A DNA stretch of 64,000 nt. Origin: Segatella copri (GTDB taxonomy: Bacteria; Bacteroidota; Bacteroidia; Bacteroidales; Bacteroidaceae). The number at the start of each line of letters is the position of its first letter. The stretch's first letter is position 1. Positions 43,202 through 52,131 of the stretch are shown piece by piece. Position numbers and translations under genes: made by a program. Location of the stretch: NCBI RefSeq assembly GCF_026015295.1, contig NZ_JAPDUW010000001.1, positions 3,061,501-3,125,500 of the forward strand, given 5' to 3'. Under the pieces are notes generated by a model. It was not told the DNA's origin, did not search any database, and was given only the letters and a program-made list of their open reading frames with translations.

Positions 43202-43213
43202 TTTGTTTCTTAT

Positions 43214-44512
43214 TTATCTGAAAATCAGCGTGGTGAGCCTGTCTTTATCAAACAACTCCTGAGCCACGGCCTGTATCTGTTCGGCAGTAATCTCATCCAC
43301 CTGCTCGTAGAGTCGGTCTACGTTCTTCTCCCAGCCATAGTGAAGGAAGCTCTTGCCGAAGTCGAGGGCAAAGTTCTCGCGGTTGTCGCAAGCCACGCCT
43401 ACCTGTCCCTTAATCTGCTTCTTGGCGGCCTTGAGCTGCGCCTCGCTCAGCGGCTTCTGCATGAACTTATCCAGTTCCTTGCGAACCAGTCTGAGGCAGC
43501 GCTTCACGTCGTGCTCATCGCAGCCGAAATAAATGCTCCAAATGCCCGTATCGCCATAAGCCGCCATCGTGCTCTCTACGGTGTAAACCAGTCCGTTGTG
43601 CTCGCGCAGGGCTAGGTTCAGCTTGGCATTCATTCCCGGTCCGCCCAGCATATTGTTGAGCAGATAGAGCGGCATTCTGCGGCTGTCGTTCACATCGTAG
43701 GCGCGGGTTCCAATCATCACATGAGCCTGATGCGTATTCTTCTGCATCACAATCGTCTGCCCCTCGAAGGAGTGTTGAGTGTTGAATGTTGAGTGTTGAA
43801 TGTTGAATTGGGCTTGCGCCTCTGGACTATTGAATTGGCTTTCCCTTCGGTCGCCGAACGTTGTTTCTTCACTCTTCACTCTTCGTTCTTCACTTAAAAA
43901 GCTCTTCTTCAAGAGTCTTACCAGCTTCTTGAAGTCAATGTCTCCGTAAGCGAAGAATATCGCATTATCCGGCCGGTAAAGTTTTCTTGTAAAGCGCAGC
44001 GCATCTTCTGTCTTGAACGAGCGAACCTGCTCGGCTGTGCCCAGAATATTGTGGCCCAGCGGCGAACCCTTGAAGATGATATTTTCGAATTCATCATAAA
44101 TCAGTTCGGCAGGAGAATCGTTGTAACTCTCTATCTCATCGCAGATTACCTCTACCTCCTTGTCGATTTCCGCTTGCGGATAAACCGAATGGAAAACGAT
44201 GTCGGTGAGCAGATCTACGGCTCTTGTGATGTGCTCCTTGAGGATGGCTGAGTAATAAACCGTGCCTTCCTTGTTGGTGTAGGCGTTCAGGTCGCCTCCC
44301 ACGCTCTCCAGACAGTTGAGAATGTGCCACGCCTTGCGGCGCTCTGTGCCCTTGAAAGTAACGTGCTCACAGAAGTGGGCAAGTCCTTCTTCGCCCGGCT
44401 CCTCGTTTCGGGTGCCGGCGTTAATCTGGTAACCGCAATACACCACCTTGCTGTCTGAAGGCAGGTGGATGATGCGGAGTCCATTATCGAGTGTATAAGT
44501 ATTGTATTTCAT
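43214..44512 (-). CDS. M16-family zinc metallopeptidase with an in-frame repeat insert
   Basis: 432 residues from ATG 44512 (MKYNTYTLDNGLRI). A TTG four codons earlier lies inside the -7 promoter box and is rejected. The inverted zinc motif H46-F-C-E-H50 and the downstream acidic EVEVICDEIESYND identify M16 (pitrilysin/processing-protease) enzymes. The second half domain is present (MLGGPGMNAKLNLALREHNG, LVYTVESTMAAYGD). Residues about 205-248 are the repeat shared with the WbqC protein, placed between the two halves of the fold in a linker that may tolerate it. No signal peptide is visible. Confidence 0.85.
   Translation of the reverse strand: MKYNTYTLDNGLRIIHLPSDSKVVYCGYQINAGTRNEEPGEEGLAHFCEHVTFKGTERRKAWHILNCLESVGGDLNAYTNKEGTVYYSAILKEHITRAVDLLTDIVFHSVYPQAEIDKEVEVICDEIESYNDSPAELIYDEFENIIFKGSPLGHNILGTAEQVRSFKTEDALRFTRKLYRPDNAIFFAYGDIDFKKLVRLLKKSFLSEERRVKSEETTFGDRRESQFNSPEAQAQFNIQHSTFNTQHSFEGQTIVMQKNTHQAHVMIGTRAYDVNDSRRMPLYLLNNMLGGPGMNAKLNLALREHNGLVYTVESTMAAYGDTGIWSIYFGCDEHDVKRCLRLVRKELDKFMQKPLSEAQLKAAKKQIKGQVGVACDNRENFALDFGKSFLHYGWEKNVDRLYEQVDEITAEQIQAVAQELFDKDRLTTLIFR
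43770..43900 (-). repeat. In-frame protein-coding repeat insert, copy in the M16 gene
   Basis: On the minus strand it reads TTTTTAAGTGAAGAACGAAG, then GTGAAGA units and TTCGGCGACCGAAGGGAAAG. It ends with AACATTC/AACACTC units. It encodes SEERRVKSEETTFGDRRESQ followed by FNSPEAQAQFNIQHSTFNTQ. The frame, direction and 5' boundary are the same as in the WbqC copy at 21170-21312. Confidence 0.9.
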
Positions 44513-44521
44513 TTCAAGGTG

Positions 44522-44553
44522 CAAAGTTACACTGAAAATGTAATTTATCCAAA
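44522..44553 (-). promoter_or_regulatory. Promoter of the M16 gene, nearly leaderless
   Basis: On the minus strand TTTG (44550-44553) and TAACTTTG (44522-44529) are 20 bp apart. Only nine bases separate the -7 box from ATG 44512, so the untranslated leader should be very short or absent. Confidence 0.7.
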
Positions 44554-44568
44554 AAAATAGTCATTTAT

Positions 44569-44599
44569 TTTGCATTATCGCCAAAAAGACTTATCTTTG
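44569..44599 (+). promoter_or_regulatory. Promoter of the PfkB kinase gene
   Basis: TTTG (44569-44572) and TATCTTTG (44592-44599) are 19 bp apart. Divergent from the M16 promoter. Confidence 0.65.
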
Positions 44600-44632
44600 C
44601 TCCCAAAAAATAAATATAGACATCAAAAAACA

Positions 44633-45568
44633 ATGCGCAAAGTAATAGGAATAGGAGAAACCGTGCTTGACATCATCTTCAAGGGCGGCAAGCCGATAGA
44701 GGCAGTACCGGGTGGCTCATCATTCAATGCAGTCATCTCGTTGGGCCGTGCGGGCGTAAATGCTTCGTTTATCAGCGAGGCGGGCAACGACCGCATAGGA
44801 GAGTATGTGATTCAGTTTTTGAGAGATAATGGGGTGAATGCTGACAATGTGAGCATCTTCCCGGAATCGAAGTCGCCGCTCTCGCTGGCTTTCCTCGACG
44901 AGAACAACAATGCCGACTACATCTTCTACAAGGATCATCCTCACGACCAGCTGGAGTTTGCCACACCGGAAATCAATCCTGGCGACATCGTGCTCTTCGG
45001 TTCGTTCTTCGCTCTGAATCCTGTGGTCCGTCCTCAGGTTGCCGGTTTCCTGGAGTATGCGAAGGAGCACGGCGCCATTCTTTATTACGACATCAACTTC
45101 CGTGCTTCTCATCAGAACGAAATCATGAAGATTACACCTAATCTGATAGAGAACCTGGAGATGGCTGATTTCGTACGCGGAAGCCACGAGGACTTTGGAA
45201 TCCTCTACAAGAAACCGGAGGCGGATAAGGTTTATAATGCCGAAATCAGTTTCTACTGCAAGAAGTTTATCTGCACTCAGGGCGCTGAGCCTGTAGAGGT
45301 TCGTGCCGAGAACGGCTTTGCCAAGAGTTATCCTTCGGAGAAGATGAAGCCGGTGAGCACTATCGGAGCCGGCGATAATTTCAACGCAGGCTTCGTTTTC
45401 GGACTGATCAAGGATGGAATCACCCGCGAGGACATCGACCGCGGCTTATCTGAGGCGCAATGGGACAGTCTCCTTGTTTCGGCTCAAGAATTCTCCACCG
45501 AATGCTGCAAGGACATCTACAATTATGTTTCGAAGGAATTTGGAGAAGAAAAGAAGAAGAAATTATAA
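44633..45568 (+). CDS. PfkB-family carbohydrate kinase
   Basis: 311 residues from ATG 44633 (MRKVIGIGETVLDIIF); an upstream frame extension overlaps the promoter. PGGSSFNAVISLGRAG is the first PfkB signature, and STIGAGDNFNAGFVFG near residue 245 is the second, with the catalytic Asp and the anion hole. These kinases phosphorylate sugars such as fructose or ribose; the substrate here is unclear. The flavo-diiron protein gene follows after 13 bp, so the two are probably co-transcribed. Confidence 0.88.
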   Translation: MRKVIGIGETVLDIIFKGGKPIEAVPGGSSFNAVISLGRAGVNASFISEAGNDRIGEYVIQFLRDNGVNADNVSIFPESKSPLSLAFLDENNNADYIFYKDHPHDQLEFATPEINPGDIVLFGSFFALNPVVRPQVAGFLEYAKEHGAILYYDINFRASHQNEIMKITPNLIENLEMADFVRGSHEDFGILYKKPEADKVYNAEISFYCKKFICTQGAEPVEVRAENGFAKSYPSEKMKPVSTIGAGDNFNAGFVFGLIKDGITREDIDRGLSEAQWDSLLVSAQEFSTECCKDIYNYVSKEFGEEKKKKL

Positions 45569-45581
45569 AAATATAAAAGAT

Positions 45582-46769
45582 ATGACAGAAATTACAAACA
45601 AAATTTATTACGTAGGCGTAAACGACCGCAACAAGCATCGTTTTGAGGGCCTCTGGCCTTTGCCTAACGGAGTGAGCTACAACTCTTATATCATTGACGA
45701 TGAGAAGGTAGCGCTGGTAGATACTGTAGAGGTTGATTTCTTCACCCAGTTCCTCGAGAATATCCACGAGGTGATTGGCGACCGCGAAATCGATTATCTT
45801 ATCATCAACCACATGGAACCTGACCACAGCGGCTCCATCGCCCTCATCAAGAAATATTACCCTAACATCAAGATTGTGGGCAACAAGAAGACCCTGGGAA
45901 TGCTCGAAGGCTTCTACGGCGTAACAGATGACGTGGTAGAGGTAAAGAATGGCGAAACCCTTTCATTGGGCAACCACGAGCTGAGTTTTGTTCTCATCCC
46001 TATGGTTCACTGGCCAGAGACCATGGTAACGCTCGATGCAAAGAACAAGGTGCTCTTCTCAGGTGATGCGTTCGGTTGCTTCGGTGCGCTGAACGGCGGA
46101 ATCATCGATACGGAAATCAACTGCGAGACTTTCTGGCTGGAGATGGTTCGCTACTACTCAAACATTGTGGGTAAGTATGGAATCCCTGTTCAGAATGCCT
46201 TGAAGAAGTTGGCTGGCGTGGAGCTGGATTACATCTGCTCAACCCATGGTCCGGTTTGGCACGAGCATATTGAGAAGGTTATCGGCATGTATGATAAGAT
46301 GTCGAAGTACGAGACGGAGCCGGGCCTCGTTATCTGCTACGGCACCATGTACGGCAATACCGAGCGCATGGCTGAAATCATCGCCCGTGCGGCAAGCAAG
46401 GCTGGCGTGAAGAACATCGTAATGTACAACATCTCGAAGACTCACCACAGCTACATCCTGCGCGACATCTTCCGCTACAAGGGCCTTATCGTGGGTGCTC
46501 CAACCTACAATGCCGGTCTTTATCACGAGATGGAGGTTCTCCTCTCCGAGCTTGCCAATAAGGACGTTAAGAACCACCTCCTCGGTTGGTATGGTTCTCA
46601 TTGCTGGGCGAGCAAGGCTGTGGCTAAGATTCAGGAGTGGAACGACACCAAGCTCCACTACGAGGCTGTAGGCGAACCTGTAGATATGAAGCAGGCGATT
46701 ACTCCAGAGGTAAAGGCGCAGTGCGAGGCTCTGGGTAAGGCGATGGCAGAGAAGCTGCTGGCAGAATAA
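45582..46769 (+). CDS. Flavo-diiron protein (FprA-type A flavoprotein)
   Basis: 395 residues from ATG 45582. The N-terminal metallo-beta-lactamase-like domain carries the di-iron ligands in H77-M-E79-P-D81-H82. PMVHWPETMVT and FSGDAFGCFGALNGG continue the site, with a further His in CSTHGPVW. The C-terminal flavodoxin domain starts near residue 250 (GLVICYGTMYGNTERMA). These enzymes reduce oxygen to water or nitric oxide to nitrous oxide, protecting anaerobes. The electron donor, often rubredoxin, is not encoded nearby. It ends at a hairpin containing GTTAAC repeat F. Confidence 0.92.
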   Translation: MTEITNKIYYVGVNDRNKHRFEGLWPLPNGVSYNSYIIDDEKVALVDTVEVDFFTQFLENIHEVIGDREIDYLIINHMEPDHSGSIALIKKYYPNIKIVGNKKTLGMLEGFYGVTDDVVEVKNGETLSLGNHELSFVLIPMVHWPETMVTLDAKNKVLFSGDAFGCFGALNGGIIDTEINCETFWLEMVRYYSNIVGKYGIPVQNALKKLAGVELDYICSTHGPVWHEHIEKVIGMYDKMSKYETEPGLVICYGTMYGNTERMAEIIARAASKAGVKNIVMYNISKTHHSYILRDIFRYKGLIVGAPTYNAGLYHEMEVLLSELANKDVKNHLLGWYGSHCWASKAVAKIQEWNDTKLHYEAVGEPVDMKQAITPEVKAQCEALGKAMAEKLLAE

Positions 46770-46796
46770 AAGATTTCTTGTTAGAGATTATTATAA

Positions 46797-46860
46797 AAGA
46801 GCGGAATGGCAGCTGGGGTTAACAGAGTTAACAGTTAACAGTTGTTTTTCCGCTCTTTCT
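46797..46860 (-). terminator. Terminator hairpin enclosing GTTAAC repeat copy F
   Basis: The stem AAGAGCGGAA/TTCCGCTCTT encloses a loop with GGTTAACAGAGTTAACAGTT and AACAGTTG. The repeat sits entirely in the loop. It lies downstream of the flavo-diiron gene. Confidence 0.8.
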
Positions 46861-46890
46861 TTTGTTTTTTAAGGAACTAATCGAAAACTA

Positions 46891-46972
46891 TTCATTCTAA
46901 ATGAAAGGTTTTAGGTAAAAGTGTTCATTCAAAATGAAAGATTTCTGAAAAATTATTCATTCAGAATGAAAG
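46891..46972. promoter_or_regulatory. Three palindromic operator-like repeats
   Basis: TTCATTC-n-n-AATGAAAG occurs at 46891-46907, 46924-46940 and 46956-46972, spaced 33 and 32 bp, about three helical turns. They lie just upstream of the -7 element TATTTTTG (47011-47018) of the DUF4143 ATPase gene. Confidence 0.75.
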
Positions 46973-47044
46973 ATTTTTGTTTTTCTCTTGCTACTTTCAG
47001 ATATTTTTCTTATTTTTGCCCACGAATCATAAAATAGTAAAGCA

Positions 47045-48295
47045 ATGAAAGAACTGTTGAAACAAATAATATTTGAGCAGCAGGACAACTGCAGGCATCT
47101 TATGCAGGATGCCATCCCTCGACACATAGAAGAGGAATGGCTTACCACCTCGGAAATCCTTATCATAACTGGTGTAAGACGATGTGGAAAGTCGGTGTTG
47201 CTGCAGCAACTGCGTGATAAGTTGGAGGAGAAAGATTTCTTCTTCAATTTTGACGATGAGCGTCTCGTAAACTTTAAGCTTGAAGATTTTGCAACCTTGC
47301 AGGAATGCTTCTTTGAGCTTTTCGGTGAGCAACACACCTATTACTTTGATGAGATTCAAAACATTGCGGGTTGGGAAACCTTTGTCAGACGTCTTTACAA
47401 TGAAGGCAATAAGGTGGTGGTGACAGGATCCAATGCCCGGATGCTGAGCAAGGAGATGGGCACTCATCTCACAGGGCGTTATATCTCTGTGGAGGTTTAT
47501 CCTTTCTCTTTTGCCGAATACCTGCAGCTGGAGCATATTGAGCCTTCGCAGAAAGATTTCTATCTGATGGCGAGCCGTTCCAAACTGCTGGGTCATTTCC
47601 GTGATTTCTTGGAGAGGGGTGGTTTCCCGAAATATCTTCAGACGGGTTCCGTCAGTTACCTGTCCTCACTTTATGAGAGCATTATCTTCCGGGATGTGAT
47701 GGCTCGCAATGGTCTTACAAACGACAAGGAAATTAAAGAACTTGCATTTTATCTTGCCAGCAATGCCACCAAGCGTGTTACCTATAACTCGCTGGGAAAG
47801 ATAGTGGGCATTCGCCATCCCGAAACCATCAAGAACTATCTGGAATATATTCAGCAAACCTACATGATATTCCAGTTATTGAAGTATGCTCCATCGGTAA
47901 AGACCCAGATGTTGAGCCCGAAGAAGGTGTATTTTATAGATAATGCCATCATCAGCAGGATGGGTTTCAATGTCACGGATAACAATGGTGTAAAACTGGA
48001 GAATGCCGTTTTCATCGAATTGCTGCGAAGGGGTTACGACTTGTTCTACCATGCCGACAAGAAAGAGTGCGACTTTGTGGTGAGAGAAGGTGTAAGGATT
48101 ACCCAGGCTTACCAGGTTACGGTGAAGATGGATGATGAGAAGACTCGCAAGCGTGAGATAGAGGGCCTGCAAGAGGCGATGGAAATCTATGATTTATCAG
48201 AGGGTTACATCATTACGCTAAATGAGAAAGAGGAGCTTACCGTGGATGGGAAGACGGTGCATATAATTCCTGCTTGGGAATGGATGCTGAAGTAA
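47045..48295 (+). CDS. AAA-type ATPase with DUF4143 domain (1)
   Basis: 416 residues. Walker A GVRRCGKS is at 43-50, with the Walker B-like TYYFDEIQNI near 98-107 and sensor GSNARMLSKEMGTHLTGRY. The C-terminal DUF4143 part contains KVYFIDNAIISRMG and the nuclease-like KKECDFVVREGVRITQAYQV, which has the D-x(n)-E/Q-x-K look of PD-(D/E)XK folds. The family is abundant in Bacteroidales, and its function is unclear. The three palindromes upstream suggest autoregulation. It stands alone, between hairpins. Confidence 0.85.
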   Translation: MKELLKQIIFEQQDNCRHLMQDAIPRHIEEEWLTTSEILIITGVRRCGKSVLLQQLRDKLEEKDFFFNFDDERLVNFKLEDFATLQECFFELFGEQHTYYFDEIQNIAGWETFVRRLYNEGNKVVVTGSNARMLSKEMGTHLTGRYISVEVYPFSFAEYLQLEHIEPSQKDFYLMASRSKLLGHFRDFLERGGFPKYLQTGSVSYLSSLYESIIFRDVMARNGLTNDKEIKELAFYLASNATKRVTYNSLGKIVGIRHPETIKNYLEYIQQTYMIFQLLKYAPSVKTQMLSPKKVYFIDNAIISRMGFNVTDNNGVKLENAVFIELLRRGYDLFYHADKKECDFVVREGVRITQAYQVTVKMDDEKTRKREIEGLQEAMEIYDLSEGYIITLNEKEELTVDGKTVHIIPAWEWMLK

Positions 48296-48359
48296 ACCGT
48301 GTTTTTACTCCCCAAAATTGTGTCTGACACAAAAAAACGTCATAAAATGATGTATTATG

Positions 48360-48411
48360 AAGTAAAGCTACCTTCTACCGAGAAGTCATTCGGCAGAAGG
48401 TAGCTTTACTT
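48360..48411. terminator. Bidirectional terminator with 17-bp perfect stem
   Basis: AAGTAAAGCTACCTTCT (48360-48376) pairs perfectly with AGAAGGTAGCTTTACTT (48395-48411). It separates the ATPase gene from the convergent LOG-family gene. Confidence 0.9.
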
Positions 48412-48425
48412 TTCTATAGAGGGTT

Positions 48426-48959
48426 CTATCCCTCGCAGAGCTTAGCCAGCTCTTCCAGGTTATCCGCCACTTCTATCACATCTCGCCAATCGCCACGAAT
48501 CATGCTTTTCTCTGCCATATCGTCCAAAAGGGCGATGATGGAGTTCCAGAAGCCTTTCATGTTGTAGAGAATCACCATCTTGTGATGGTAGCCGATGGTG
48601 TGGGCGGCAGCGATGGTGAAGATTTCATCCAGGGTGCCGACGCCGCCAGGAAGGGCTACAAAGATGTCGCTCTGGGCAAGCATCAGGTCCTTGCGGTCGC
48701 TGAGATTATCACACGGAATCTCGATGTCGAGGTCTGGGAAGGTTCTTCCTCCTCGCTCTACAAGCGTAGGAACCACACCGATGGTTCTGCCGCCATTCGC
48801 CTTTACTGCCTTGCCGATGCAATCCATCAGACCAGAGTTGCAGCCGCCGAAAACCAGGTCGTGGCCGTTCTCAGCCATCCACTTTCCCATCTCTTCTGTC
48901 AACGTGAAGAAGTCGGGGTCGATATTCTTATTTGCTGAACAAAAAACTGCTATTTTCAT
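48426..48959 (-). CDS. LOG-family Rossmann protein (TIGR00730 type)
   Basis: 177 residues. VFGGCNSGLMDCIGKAV and the signature PGGVGTLDEIFTI match the LOG family, whose studied members release cytokinin bases by hydrolysing nucleoside 5'-monophosphates. In many bacteria they act in nucleotide salvage. Cytosolic, and alone on its strand. It starts MKIAVFCSANKNIDPDFF, typical of the family. Confidence 0.9.
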   Translation of the reverse strand: MKIAVFCSANKNIDPDFFTLTEEMGKWMAENGHDLVFGGCNSGLMDCIGKAVKANGGRTIGVVPTLVERGGRTFPDLDIEIPCDNLSDRKDLMLAQSDIFVALPGGVGTLDEIFTIAAAHTIGYHHKMVILYNMKGFWNSIIALLDDMAEKSMIRGDWRDVIEVADNLEELAKLCEG

Positions 48960-49067
48960 ATTGCTTTATCTTCTATTTGATGATGTTTTATCCGTTATTT
49001 ATAAATGTTTTAGGCAAAGGTACACAAAAATATCGAGATTATTGGGCTCTTTTTGCGGATAATTTCT

Positions 49068-49075
49068 TAATTTTG
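49068..49075 (+). promoter_or_regulatory. -7 element of the esterase gene
   Basis: TAATTTTG, 60 bp before the ATG at 49135. Confidence 0.45.
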
Positions 49076-49134
49076 CAAACAATAACTAATCTTATAAACA
49101 GGAAGAAAGATTTCTAACAAAACAAGACAAGAGA

Positions 49135-50364
49135 ATGAAAAGGATTATCACATATAGTATCATCGCATTGTTGCAGGCGTCGGTGGCGCTTGCTCAGACC
49201 TCTGTGTCGCTTGCACAAACACCTTCGAAGCCGAAGCTTCAGAAGCGGGAGAAGTATGAGTGGCAGGGAGAGATTCCTACCTATGTAGAAACGCTGAAGA
49301 AGGAACTGACCTATCCGATGGCTTGGGGAAACAGTCCGATTAAGAACTTCAAGAAGTGGAAGAAGGCGGCAAGGGCGAAGGTATTAGAATGCATGATGAC
49401 GCCTCCGAAGGCGGCTGCGGCTTGGAATATGGAATTTTTGGGCGAGGAGCAGAGAGACGGATATAAGGCGCAGAAAATCGCCTTCAATATCAATGCCTAT
49501 TCCCGAATTACGGCTTATCTCCTGATTCCGGATGGCAAGGGACCATTCCCAACAGTCAATGCGCTTCATGATCATGGTGCCCATCTCTTTATCGGAAAGG
49601 AGAAGATGATTCGTCCTTTCTTTACTCCGGAAGAAAAAGATTCCCCTACGAAGCAGGCACTCTGTCAGGAGATCTTGGATGATGCGGATGCGTGGGCAAA
49701 GCAGCTTTATGATAATCAGTACGTGGGCGATTATCTGGCGAAACATGGCTACGTAGTCTTTTCGGCAGATGCTCCGATGTGGGGAGAACGAGGCCGGAAG
49801 GAGGGCGTGGATAGAAACAAATACGACCTGATAGCCGGCAACATGATGATGCTGGGTAGAGACCTCTCTGCCTTCATGACTTACGATGATATTTCCAGCA
49901 CCGAGTTCCTGGCTTCGCTGCCGATGGTAGATGCGAAGCGTATCGGATGCGTAGGCTGTTCGATGGGAGCCTATCGCTCGTGGATGCTCTCTGCATTATC
50001 GGATAGAATCAAGGCGGGTGCTTCTATTTGCTGGATGATTACTACGGACGCTCAGCTTACCCGGAGATTCGGAAGAAAGGAGAATGGCGGTTTTGCGAAT
50101 TGCATCCCGGGGTTGAGGCAGTATCTAGACTATCCGCACATCGCCTCCCTCGCCTGTCCGAAACCGATGCTCTTCATCAATGGCACAAAAGATAAGCTCT
50201 TCCCAGTGCCCGGCGTAAAAGATGCTTTCGCCGAAATGCACAAGGTTTGGAAGAGTCAGGGAGCAGATAATCTGCTGGATACGGAGCTTTGGGATATTCC
50301 TCATTCCTGCGGTTTGAAGGCACAGGAGAAAATGCTGGAGTTTCTGGACAAGAATCTGAAATAA
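49135..50364 (+). CDS. Secreted alpha/beta-hydrolase, acetyl-xylan-esterase-like
   Basis: 409 residues. The signal peptide ends in a duplicated unit, ASVALAQTSVSLAQTP, giving two possible cleavage sites. The alpha/beta-hydrolase core has LHDHGAHLFIGKEKM, WGERGRKEGVDRN and the nucleophile elbow VGCSMGAYRSW. A late Asp (FINGTKDKLFPVP) and His (IPHSCGLKAQ) complete the triad. The fold resembles dienelactone hydrolase and Bacteroidetes acetyl-xylan esterase-like enzymes. It is expected in the periplasm or at the surface, removing acyl groups from glycans, though the substrate is inferred. Confidence 0.78.
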   Translation: MKRIITYSIIALLQASVALAQTSVSLAQTPSKPKLQKREKYEWQGEIPTYVETLKKELTYPMAWGNSPIKNFKKWKKAARAKVLECMMTPPKAAAAWNMEFLGEEQRDGYKAQKIAFNINAYSRITAYLLIPDGKGPFPTVNALHDHGAHLFIGKEKMIRPFFTPEEKDSPTKQALCQEILDDADAWAKQLYDNQYVGDYLAKHGYVVFSADAPMWGERGRKEGVDRNKYDLIAGNMMMLGRDLSAFMTYDDISSTEFLASLPMVDAKRIGCVGCSMGAYRSWMLSALSDRIKAGASICWMITTDAQLTRRFGRKENGGFANCIPGLRQYLDYPHIASLACPKPMLFINGTKDKLFPVPGVKDAFAEMHKVWKSQGADNLLDTELWDIPHSCGLKAQEKMLEFLDKNLK

Positions 50365-50373
50365 GAAATAAAT

Positions 50374-50436
50374 AAAGAGCGGAAGAACAGCTGAGGTTAA
50401 CAGAGTTAACAGTTAACAGCTGATTTTCCGCTCTTT
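50374..50436 (-). terminator. Terminator hairpin enclosing GTTAAC repeat copy G
   Basis: The stem AAAGAGCGGAA...TTCCGCTCTTT encloses CAGCTG at both sides and GGTTAACAGAGTTAACAGTT between. It has the same design as copies F and H. Confidence 0.8.
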
Positions 50437-50460
50437 CTTCTATAAATCTGTAAAAGTCTG

Positions 50461-50495
50461 CTACGCTAACCCCTTAAAAAATGGAGTTAGCGTAG
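50461..50495. terminator. Second hairpin, probably for the DUF3843 gene
   Basis: CTACGCTAAC (50461-50470) pairs with GTTAGCGTAG (50486-50495). It lies just past the DUF3843 gene end on the minus strand. Confidence 0.6.
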
Positions 50496-50524
50496 TAAAC
50501 TTTTTGAGTATGCTGAATGCATCT

Positions 50525-51892
50525 TTACCACAACTCCTTAGGCGACAGGTCTTTATCCTTTCTGCCCATCAAGTAGTAATCGGCAAGGAACTGGAGGTTT
50601 GCCTGCGTAATCTTCAAGCCTTCTTCCTTTACATACTGGCTCGTAAAGATGTTTGCGTCAGGAATCAGGTTGTTTTCTATCAGTTTGCAGACAATTTCGT
50701 AAGGGAATGGGAGACCATTGCCGCTGATAATGCCAAAGCTGTCAGTCTCTGCACGCTCCTGTACATAGTATGGGTTCTCAGGCGATGCGATACAATGAGC
50801 CAGACCGAAACTGATGTTGATGCCTGTATATGGACTTCCGCTTAAGATGATGCCTTTCTCGTATTTCTGAGGGAATCGGATGTCCTTTGGCAACTCGAAT
50901 TCAATCTCCTTGAGGAATTCCTTCAGCGTCTTCACATCTTCCAGGAAGATGAACTTGTCTTCGTATCCCTTCGCCTTGAGCAGATTGTAGTCGTGAATCG
51001 CCTTCTCATGATCTGCCTTTTCATGTAGCTCAATAGCCTTCTTCCTGAACTCCTCATCCTCCCAAAGCTTATGGGTAGGCATGTTCCTGCAAATCTTGCG
51101 GAGCCATTCGTAAGAAGTGAGCGCCAGGAGATTGTTTCTGCCGGCGATGGTCATTTCCATCTGCACAGAATAAGCGAGCGGTTCGGTGAGACCCTGAGGC
51201 GAGTTTGCCATCTGCTGGAGGGTAAACTGCAGGCGCTTCTGGTTGCCCACGTTGAAATAGCAGCCATAATGGAACCACGCCAGGGTGTCGCGACGGTGAA
51301 TCTCATCCAACTCCTTGTTCTTCTCGATGTCCTCTTCGGTCGTTTCAGCGTTGCCCTCTATCTCAGGCATTTCGCTGAGATAAGTCAGAAGACGCTCGTT
51401 TTCCGGAGCCGTTTCGTATTCTCTGTCGAGAATGTTGTAGGCAAGTTTGGCAGCCAGTTCCAGGGTTCCGAAGAGGAAAGGAACGGCTTCCTGTACGAAA
51501 CTGCTCTGCTGGTAATGGTGCCAGAGCAGGAACTTGACATCAGCGATGTTGATTTCCTCAGGGTCGTAAGCCGGGTCATCTTCGTTGAGCGTACTCTTGA
51601 TGAATTCGCTTTCTTTCTCATAGAAAGGAATGTAGGTGCCGTAGCGCTGCTTGCATTCTTCCGTGAAAGTTTTCCAGATGCCTGTGCCCGAAATCACATC
51701 TTCGAAATAACCGGCAATGCTGAGTGCCAGCTGCTTGGCGTCATCCATATTCTTGAAGTTATGGGTGTAGCACGCCTCGTCAAGAGCGTGGTATATTTCG
51801 TTGGCGAGTTCTGTATAATACAGATCAACTTCGTCTGCTTTTTCGTATGGATGCAAAGCAATCCATTCTTGGGTGAAAATAACTTTTTTCAT
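50525..51892 (-). CDS. DUF3843 family protein
   Basis: 455 residues from ATG 51892 (MKKVIFTQEWIALHPY), chosen over a TTG three codons earlier. The opening QEWIALHPYEKADEVDLYYT and the helical, acidic body match, from memory, the Bacteroidetes-specific DUF3843 family. The C-terminal GLKITQANLQFLADYYLMGR contains the most conserved-looking part. There is no signal peptide, and function is unknown. It is divergent from the DEAD-box helicase gene. Confidence 0.75.
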   Translation of the reverse strand: MKKVIFTQEWIALHPYEKADEVDLYYTELANEIYHALDEACYTHNFKNMDDAKQLALSIAGYFEDVISGTGIWKTFTEECKQRYGTYIPFYEKESEFIKSTLNEDDPAYDPEEINIADVKFLLWHHYQQSSFVQEAVPFLFGTLELAAKLAYNILDREYETAPENERLLTYLSEMPEIEGNAETTEEDIEKNKELDEIHRRDTLAWFHYGCYFNVGNQKRLQFTLQQMANSPQGLTEPLAYSVQMEMTIAGRNNLLALTSYEWLRKICRNMPTHKLWEDEEFRKKAIELHEKADHEKAIHDYNLLKAKGYEDKFIFLEDVKTLKEFLKEIEFELPKDIRFPQKYEKGIILSGSPYTGINISFGLAHCIASPENPYYVQERAETDSFGIISGNGLPFPYEIVCKLIENNLIPDANIFTSQYVKEEGLKITQANLQFLADYYLMGRKDKDLSPKELW

Positions 51893-51987
51893 ATATTTCA
51901 AGTTTTCTTGGTTATCTGCTTGTTGTAACTTTCATGCAAAGGTAATAAAATATTGCAGAAATCTGCAAGAAACTCACATTTTTTTCG

Positions 51988-52131
51988 TATCTTTGCACCC
52001 GAATTTAGGCAATCTTAATAAATGCGTGGGATTGCCGCAAGCGTTTCGGAAGGATTTTGCACCCTAATTCATGGCTGGGAGGGTGAATTCGGCCTTCCAT
52101 TTAGATTATAATGAATTAAGGTTAAAAAGAT
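51988..52131 (+). promoter_or_regulatory. Promoter and long 5' leader of the DEAD-box helicase gene
   Basis: TATCTTTG (51988-51995) is the -7 element. The leader to TTG 52132 is about 130 nt and can form helices, such as GGCAATC near 52009 with GATTGCC near 52031. Cold-inducible helicase genes often have long regulated leaders; regulation here is inferred. Confidence 0.5.
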
